Both the position numbers and the translations under genes were made by a program. DNA of 11,548 nucleotides, taken from positions 1 through 11,548 of the forward strand of contig DASXFR010000126.1 of assembly GCA_036489495.1 (NCBI GenBank). The letters are read 5' to 3'. Source of the DNA: DASZIT01 sp036489495 (GTDB taxonomy: Bacteria > Actinomycetota > Acidimicrobiia > Acidimicrobiales > RAAP-2). Under the pieces are notes generated by a model. It was not told where the DNA came from. It ran no database searches and was given only the letters and a program-made list of their open reading frames with translations. Below are positions 6,019-10,485 of the stretch, one piece after another. The stretch's first letter is position 1. Every line of letters begins with the position of its first letter.

Positions 6019-6025
6019 CTGTCCG

Positions 6026-7201
6026 ATGTCGGCAGCCAACCAGGGCGAGGTGAGAGAAGCCGGAGGGACGGACCCCACCGGGTCGGTGCCCATGGACGCC
6101 TACGACTACGGCCTGCCCGACGCCGCCATCGCCCAGGCGCCGATCGAGCCCCGAAGTGCCGCCCGATTGTTGGTATCGGGCCGGGTGTCGAGCTCGGGGG
6201 CGATGGAGCACGCCACCGTGGCCGACCTCCCCACCCTCCTCCGGACCGGGGATGTACTGGTGGTGAACGACACCCGGGTGCTGGCGGCACGGTTGCAGCT
6301 GGTGAAGGTCACCGGGGGAGAGGCGGAGGTGTTGCTCCTCGAGCCGATCGACGGGAGCGGATCGAGGTGGGAGGCGCTGGTGCGGCCAGGTCGCCGGCTC
6401 CCTCCGGGCACCCTCCTCCACGAACCGGTGACCGGAACGGCTGACGGAGCCGGCGGCACCGTCCGAGACGGTGCACCTCCGGGGGAGCCGGTGGTCGAAA
6501 TCGGCCAGCCGATGCCCGGCCACGATGACAGCCGTCGGTCGGTGCAGCTGATCGACCCGACGGTGATCGAACGGTCGGGGTTGATGCCGCTGCCGCCCTA
6601 TATCCATCGGCGACTCGACGACCCCGAGCGCTACCAGACGGTGTACGCCGCCGACCGGGAGCCGGGCGGCCGCTCGACCGCCGCCCCCACCGCCGGGCTC
6701 CACTTCACCCCCGAACTGCTGCAGGCCTGCCGGGAGGCCGGCGCCGAGGTGATGACGGTGGACCTGGCCATCGGGCTCGACACCTTTCGCCCGATCACCG
6801 CCCCGACCCCGGAAGAACACCTGATCCACACCGAGCGCTACCGGGTGCCGGCCGCCACCCTCGACGCCTGTGTGGCCGCCGACCGGGTGGTGGCGGTGGG
6901 CACCACGGTGGTCCGGGCCCTGGAGTCGGCCGCGACCACCGGACGCCTCTCGGGGCGCACCGATCTGTTCATCTACGGGGACCACAGCTTTCGGGTGGTG
7001 GACCTGCTGGTGACCAACTTCCACCTGCCCCGATCCAGCCTGTTGCTGATGGTCGAGGCGTTCTGCGGGCCGGAGTGGCGCCAGTTGTACGCCGCCGCCC
7101 TGGCCGAGGGGTACCGCTTCCTGTCGTTCGGAGACGCCATGGTGGTCGGCCGGGCCGGGCCGAAAGGCCGACCCGTCGCCCGGGTGGAACCGGGTCGATG
7201 A
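6026..7201 (+). CDS. queA: S-adenosylmethionine:tRNA ribosyltransferase-isomerase QueA
   Basis: QueA transfers and isomerises the ribosyl group of S-adenosylmethionine onto preQ1 already in tRNA, giving epoxyqueuosine in the wobble position of GUN anticodons. From ATG 6026 the protein has 391 residues. Signatures are MDAYDYGLPDAAIAQAP (23-39), DVLVVNDTRVLAARL (76-90), GLMPLPPYIHR (185-195), YQTVYA (203-208), AAPTAGLHFTPELL (219-232), GTTVVRALE (292-300), TNFHLPRSSLLLMVEAF (330-346) and YRFLSFGDAMVV (363-374). Homology begins at Met23 (ATG 6092), so the first 22 residues are an extension unless translation starts there. A loop at about 133-168 is longer than usual. tgt follows with an ATGA overlap, so the two successive queuosine enzymes are coupled. 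Confidence 0.95.
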   Translation: MSAANQGEVREAGGTDPTGSVPMDAYDYGLPDAAIAQAPIEPRSAARLLVSGRVSSSGAMEHATVADLPTLLRTGDVLVVNDTRVLAARLQLVKVTGGEAEVLLLEPIDGSGSRWEALVRPGRRLPPGTLLHEPVTGTADGAGGTVRDGAPPGEPVVEIGQPMPGHDDSRRSVQLIDPTVIERSGLMPLPPYIHRRLDDPERYQTVYAADREPGGRSTAAPTAGLHFTPELLQACREAGAEVMTVDLAIGLDTFRPITAPTPEEHLIHTERYRVPAATLDACVAADRVVAVGTTVVRALESAATTGRLSGRTDLFIYGDHSFRVVDLLVTNFHLPRSSLLLMVEAFCGPEWRQLYAAALAEGYRFLSFGDAMVVGRAGPKGRPVARVEPGR

Positions 7202-8322
7202 CCGCCGCCCGGATCGAGATCACCGCCACCGACGGCCTGGCCCGCACCGGGGTGGTGCACACCGCCCGAGGGTCCTATCCGGTGCCGACCTTCATGCCGG
7301 TGGGCACCCGGGGGACGGTCAAGGCCCTCGACGCCGCCGATCTCGAAAGGCTGGGCGTCGACGTGGTGCTGGCCAACACCTATCACCTGATGCTCCGACC
7401 CGGGGCTGACGTGGTCGCCGCCCTCGGCGGGCTCCAACGGTTCAGCGGGTGGGACGGCCACACCCTGACCGACTCGGGCGGCTACCAGGTGCACTCGCTG
7501 GGCCCGGCGGTGGACGACGACGGGGTGAGTTTCGCCTCGGTCTACGACGGCACCCGGACCCGGCTGACCCCGGAGTTGGCCGTCGAGGCCCAGGGGCTGA
7601 TCGGGGCCGACATCCAGATGGTCCTCGACGTCTGCGCCACCCTCCCGGCCACCCCGGAAGTCCTCCGTCAGGCCGTGGACCGGACGGTCGCCTGGGCGGC
7701 GCGGGCCCGGGCCCATCACGCCCGGCTGGAGGCCCGGCCCGAGCACCAGGCCCTGTTCGGCATCGTCCAGGGCGGCACCGACCCCGAGCTCCGACAGGAG
7801 AGCGCCCGCCGCACGGTGGAGCTCGACTTCGACGGCTACGGCATCGGCGGCCTGTCGGTGGGGGAGCCCCGGCCGGAGATGCTCGAGACCCTGGCGGTCA
7901 CCGTCCCCGAGCTTCCCGACGGCCGGCTCCGGTACCTGATGGGGATCGGGGATCCGGTCGGGCTGATCGAGGCGATCGGGCTGGGGGTCGACCAATTCGA
8001 CTGCGTGGCTCCGACCCGGATGGCCCGCCACGGCTCCATCCTCAGCTCCACCGGGCGGCTCAACCTCCGGAACGCCTCCTATGTCCGAGACGACCGACCC
8101 CTGGATGCGGCGTGTGGCTGCACCACCTGCGCCGGCTGGTCGCGGGGCTATCTCCGCCACCTGGTGACGGTGGGGGAGCCGACCGCCTGGCGACTCCTCA
8201 GCATCCACAACCTCGCCTACGTGGTCGATTTGATGTCCCGGGCGCGCACCGCCATCGCCGAGGGCCGATTTTCCCAGCTACGGAGCGATATCGGCGCCGT
8301 CTGGGGGGAGACGGCGGTATGA
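7198..8322 (+). CDS. tgt: tRNA-guanine transglycosylase Tgt (bacterial type)
   Basis: Tgt exchanges guanine 34 of tRNAs for Asp, Asn, His and Tyr with preQ1, the step before QueA. The 374-residue TIM-barrel protein has ANTYHLMLRPG (59-69), TDSGGYQVHSLG with Asp92, the GIVQGG loop (188-193), GGLSVGEP (217-224), and FDCVAPTRMARHG with Asp268 as the expected nucleophile. The zinc site is Cys306, Cys308, Cys311 and His337 in the usual CxCxxC...H arrangement. Where most bacterial enzymes read Asp-Glu-Cys in the substrate pocket, this one reads Asp144-Val145-Cys146. ATG 7198 overlaps the queA stop and matches the family N-terminus. The 3' end encodes a strong hairpin just before the stop codon. Confidence 0.96.
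   Translation: MTAARIEITATDGLARTGVVHTARGSYPVPTFMPVGTRGTVKALDAADLERLGVDVVLANTYHLMLRPGADVVAALGGLQRFSGWDGHTLTDSGGYQVHSLGPAVDDDGVSFASVYDGTRTRLTPELAVEAQGLIGADIQMVLDVCATLPATPEVLRQAVDRTVAWAARARAHHARLEARPEHQALFGIVQGGTDPELRQESARRTVELDFDGYGIGGLSVGEPRPEMLETLAVTVPELPDGRLRYLMGIGDPVGLIEAIGLGVDQFDCVAPTRMARHGSILSSTGRLNLRNASYVRDDRPLDAACGCTTCAGWSRGYLRHLVTVGEPTAWRLLSIHNLAYVVDLMSRARTAIAEGRFSQLRSDIGAVWGETAV
8295..8316 (+). terminator. Strong stem-loop at the 3' end of tgt
   Basis: CGCCGTCT (8295-8302) and AGACGGCG (8309-8316) form a perfect 8-bp stem with a loop of six G. It lies inside the last tgt codons, 4 nt before the stop codon and about 25 nt before the yajC -10 box. There is no U-tract. It is the strongest hairpin of the window and a good candidate U-less terminator or mRNA 3'-end stabiliser. 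Confidence 0.5.
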
Positions 8323-8381
8323 GGGTCGCAGTGGGCTGGGCTACAGTCAGACCGCTGTGCGCACTGACCCCCACGTTCTGA
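8319..8381 (+). CDS. Possible 20-codon ORF coupled to the tgt stop (doubtful)
   Basis: An ATG overlapping the tgt stop as ATGA opens 20 codons (MRVAVGWATVRPLCALTPTF), ending 7 nt before yajC. The arrangement copies the coupling used elsewhere in the window. There is no recognisable domain, and the ORF runs through the yajC promoter. It may be chance, or a path for ribosomes from tgt to yajC. Confidence 0.12.
   Translation: MRVAVGWATVRPLCALTPTF
8342..8347 (+). promoter_or_regulatory. -10 box of the yajC-secD-secF promoter
   Basis: TACAGT, identical to the ruvC box, lies 41 nt before the yajC ATG. The predicted transcription start (about 8354-8357) falls on or next to GTG 8357, which opens a micro-ORF rather than yajC. 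No -35 element is convincing. Confidence 0.5.
8346..8368 (+). repeat. Inverted repeat GTCAG-N13-CTGAC over the yajC transcription start
   Basis: GTCAG (8346-8350) and CTGAC (8364-8368) form a 5-bp dyad overlapping the -10 box and the predicted start site. A perfect palindrome, GTGCGCAC (8357-8364), lies inside but is not concentric with it. It could be an operator or simply chance. Confidence 0.2.
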
Positions 8382-8392
8382 TCGCTCGATGA
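8357..8392 (+). CDS. Possible leaderless 11-codon leader peptide upstream of yajC
   Basis: GTG 8357 lies 9 nt after TACAGT and opens an 11-codon frame (MRTDPHVLIAR) whose TGA overlaps the yajC ATG as ATGA. yajC itself has no Shine-Dalgarno sequence, so a ribosome loading on the leaderless 5' end and re-initiating at yajC would explain how yajC is translated. No homology can be claimed for so short a peptide. The evidence is positional only. Confidence 0.28.
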   Translation: MRTDPHVLIAR

Positions 8393-8952
8393 TGGCCGTA
8401 CCCGTGGCGCTGCTGGCGCCGCTGGTGGCCGCCACCACCCCCCCACCGAAAGCGTCAAGTTCGTCCGGCGCCACCACGCTGCTGATCCTGGTGGTGATCG
8501 CCGCTGCCTTCTACTTCTTGATCCTCCGTCCCCAGCGGCAGAAGCAGCGGGCGGCCCGGGAGCTGGTCAGCCAATGGGAGATCGACGACGAGGTGCTCAC
8601 CGCCGGCGGGATCGTCGGGCATATCATCGACATCGACGGGGACCGGGTGACCCTCGAAACCAGCATGGGGGCATCCTTTGTGGTGCTGCGGCAGTACATC
8701 ATCCGGAAGCTCAGCGTCGATGTCCCCGAGGTGGAGGACCACGATGCCGACGAGGACTATGACCACGACGCCGACGGGGACGAAGACTATGAACATGACG
8801 ACGATGGCGACGACGCCGATGAGCACGATGACGGCGACGACGACGACCACCAGGACCACGACCATGACCATGACCACGAGGCCGACGGCGAGGCGGAGAG
8901 CGAAGCCGGCGACCACGATCCCGACAATCATGGGCCCAAGACGTCAACCTGA
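8389..8952 (+). CDS. yajC: Sec accessory subunit YajC with a long Asp/His-rich tail
   Basis: YajC is a small single-pass membrane protein that associates with SecD and SecF at the SecYEG channel. Here it has 187 residues. It has a short hydrophobic N-terminus, a Thr/Pro/Ser linker (16-28), a membrane segment (about 29-46) ending in the hallmark FYFLILRPQRQKQRA, and the soluble domain with TAGGIVGHIIDIDGDRVTLE (71-90). E. coli YajC is about 110 residues. The excess is a tail at 117-181 with 29 Asp, 8 Glu, 11 His and no Lys or Arg, including four Asp-His pairs (156-163). By family topology the tail is cytosolic. ATG 8392 is a possible alternative start. secD begins 6 nt after the stop. Confidence 0.92.
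   Translation: MMAVPVALLAPLVAATTPPPKASSSSGATTLLILVVIAAAFYFLILRPQRQKQRAARELVSQWEIDDEVLTAGGIVGHIIDIDGDRVTLETSMGASFVVLRQYIIRKLSVDVPEVEDHDADEDYDHDADGDEDYEHDDDGDDADEHDDGDDDDHQDHDHDHDHEADGEAESEAGDHDPDNHGPKTST
8737..8931 (+). repeat. Low-complexity Asp/His-coding region of yajC
   Basis: The DNA is built from GAC, GAT, CAC and CAT codons. It includes two imperfect copies of an Ala-Asp-(Gly-Asp)-Glu-Asp-Tyr-Asp/Glu-His-Asp unit (residues 120-137) and (GACCAY)x4 at 8854-8877. Such short repeats can change length by replication slippage. Confidence 0.6.
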
Positions 8953-8958
8953 CCCACG

Positions 8959-10485
8959 ATGAAGAACAAGCGCGCCCTCTGGGCCAGTTTGATCAGTCTG
9001 GTGCTGATCGCGGCGATCGCGCTCGGAGCCACGCTGGCGGCGGGATGGTCGCCGAAGCTCGGCCTTGACCTCGAAGGCGGCCTGTCGGTCGTCTACAAGA
9101 CCGACAAGCCGGTCAACTCCGCCCAGCTCAACACCGTCGTCTCCATTCTCAACAGCCGGGTCACCGCCGGCGGGACCAGCGGGGCGAATGTCGGCACCCA
9201 GGGGACCAACGAGGTGGTGGTCTCGATCCCGGGTGAGAAGAACACCCAGAAGGTCCTACAGACCCTGGGCAATACCGCCCAGCTGTTCTTTCGGCCGGGG
9301 CTCTGTTACGCCCCGCCCTACACCCCGACCAAAGGCAGCACACCGCCCACCGGGCCGCTGCCGACCTGCGCGGCCAGTTCGCAGTTGACGGCCACCAACC
9401 TGGCGGTCAAGCCCGACTCCAGCAATGTGAACGGCTACACCAGCAACACCAACATCCCCGTCGACCCCCAATTCGCCGCCAACCCGTCGACCTCGGCGGC
9501 CACCGATGACAAGAACGCCACCGTGCTGTTGCCCGGCTCCTCGGCGGCGCAGGGCAGCGGACGCTATGTCCTCGGACCGGCCGCCCTCACCGGTTCGGCG
9601 GTGCACTCGGCGTCGGCCCAGCTGGTCAACAACCAGTGGGCGGTCAGCATCGTGCTCACCAGCGCCGGCAGCACGGCCTGGGACACCCTTTCCCAACAGC
9701 AGTTCCACGCCATCATCGGCATCGACCTCGACGGCCAGGTGATCTCCGCCCCGATCACCCAGCCCAGCCAGGCGGCGTTCTCCTCCTTCAACGGGCAGGT
9801 GCAGATCTCCGGCAGCTTCACCCAGAGCCAGGCCCAGACCCTGGCCACCGAGTTGAACTACGGGTCGCTCCCGGTGAAGCTGGACCGGATCAATGTCCAG
9901 ACCGTCTCCCCGACCCTGGGGAAGGCGTCGCTGCAGGCCGGGCTGATCTCCGGCCTCGCCGGCCTCGGCCTGGTCATGCTCTACATGATCCTGTACTACC
10001 GGTTGCTCGGCGCGGTGGTCGTCTCCGGCCTGCTGGTCACCGCCGGTTTGCTGTGGGCGATCATCGCCTTCATGGGCCAGCAGCTGAGCACCACCATCGA
10101 CCTGGCCGGCATCATCGGGGTGATCGTCTCCGTCGGTATCACCGTCGACTCCTACATTGTCTATTTCGAGCGATTAAAGGACGAGACCCGTTCCGGGAGA
10201 ACCGTCCGTACCAGCGTCGACAAGGGGTTCAAGAGCGCGTTCCGCACCGTGCTGGCCGCCGACGCGGTGTCGTTGATGGGTGCGATCGTCCTCTACGAGG
10301 TATCCATCGGGCAGGTGCAGGGGTTCGCCCTCTTCCTCGGCATCTCCACCCTCCTCGACATCGTGGTGACCTATTTCTTCACCAAGCCGTTCGTGATCCT
10401 GCTGGGTCGGAGCCGGGGTATGGCTGAGTCCGGCCGGGTCGGCATGGCCGCCGGTCTCGGGGTCCTGGCCGAGGACCGGGTATGA
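8959..10485 (+). CDS. secD: Protein translocase subunit SecD
   Basis: SecD works with SecF in the membrane, using the proton gradient to pull translocating proteins outward. The 508-residue protein starts MKNKRALWASL and has a first membrane helix (6-29), the motif KLGLDLEGGLSVVY (33-46), and a large extracytoplasmic region (about 47-320) containing IGIDLDGQVISAPI (253-266) and ISGSFTQSQAQTLA (283-296). Five further helices follow in the SecD/SecF domain, with the conserved Asp397 in VGITVDSYIVYFERLKDE. Residues 112-190 include a Pro/Ser/Thr-rich insertion holding the only two cysteines, Cys116 and Cys137. There is no Shine-Dalgarno sequence and only 6 nt after yajC, so translation is probably coupled. 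Leu406 uses a TTA codon. The stop overlaps the secF ATG. Confidence 0.96.
   Translation: MKNKRALWASLISLVLIAAIALGATLAAGWSPKLGLDLEGGLSVVYKTDKPVNSAQLNTVVSILNSRVTAGGTSGANVGTQGTNEVVVSIPGEKNTQKVLQTLGNTAQLFFRPGLCYAPPYTPTKGSTPPTGPLPTCAASSQLTATNLAVKPDSSNVNGYTSNTNIPVDPQFAANPSTSAATDDKNATVLLPGSSAAQGSGRYVLGPAALTGSAVHSASAQLVNNQWAVSIVLTSAGSTAWDTLSQQQFHAIIGIDLDGQVISAPITQPSQAAFSSFNGQVQISGSFTQSQAQTLATELNYGSLPVKLDRINVQTVSPTLGKASLQAGLISGLAGLGLVMLYMILYYRLLGAVVVSGLLVTAGLLWAIIAFMGQQLSTTIDLAGIIGVIVSVGITVDSYIVYFERLKDETRSGRTVRTSVDKGFKSAFRTVLAADAVSLMGAIVLYEVSIGQVQGFALFLGISTLLDIVVTYFFTKPFVILLGRSRGMAESGRVGMAAGLGVLAEDRV
10471..10475 (+). promoter_or_regulatory. Shine-Dalgarno sequence of secF, inside secD
   Basis: GAGGA lies 6 nt before ATG 10482 and supports that start, and hence the acidic N-terminal extension of SecF. 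Confidence 0.5.

Noticed and set aside
5972..6025. GTG 5972 as an upstream start for queA
   Set aside because: It lies within the tandem GTGGGCGC repeat, before the TAGCGT box, and adds residues unlike QueA. ATG 6026 or 6092 is better supported.
5936..6025. A preQ1 riboswitch before queA-tgt
   Set aside because: The 90-nt spacer is G-rich with no A-rich tail or H-type pseudoknot pattern. If transcription begins at the TAGCGT box there is almost no leader to hold an aptamer.
4748..7024. Minus-strand open frame of 758 codons opposite ruvA, ruvB and queA
   Set aside because: Long antisense frames are expected opposite GC-rich genes. The translation is Gly/Arg/His/Pro-rich without motifs, while the + strand carries complete, motif-bearing RuvB and QueA.
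8455..8931. Minus-strand 158-codon frame that reads as a very hydrophobic Val/Ile-rich membrane protein
   Set aside because: It is the exact antisense of the yajC Asp/His tail: GAC, GAT and CAC codons read on the other strand as GTC, ATC and GTG, that is Val and Ile. The apparent membrane protein is an artefact of that repeat, with no family motif.
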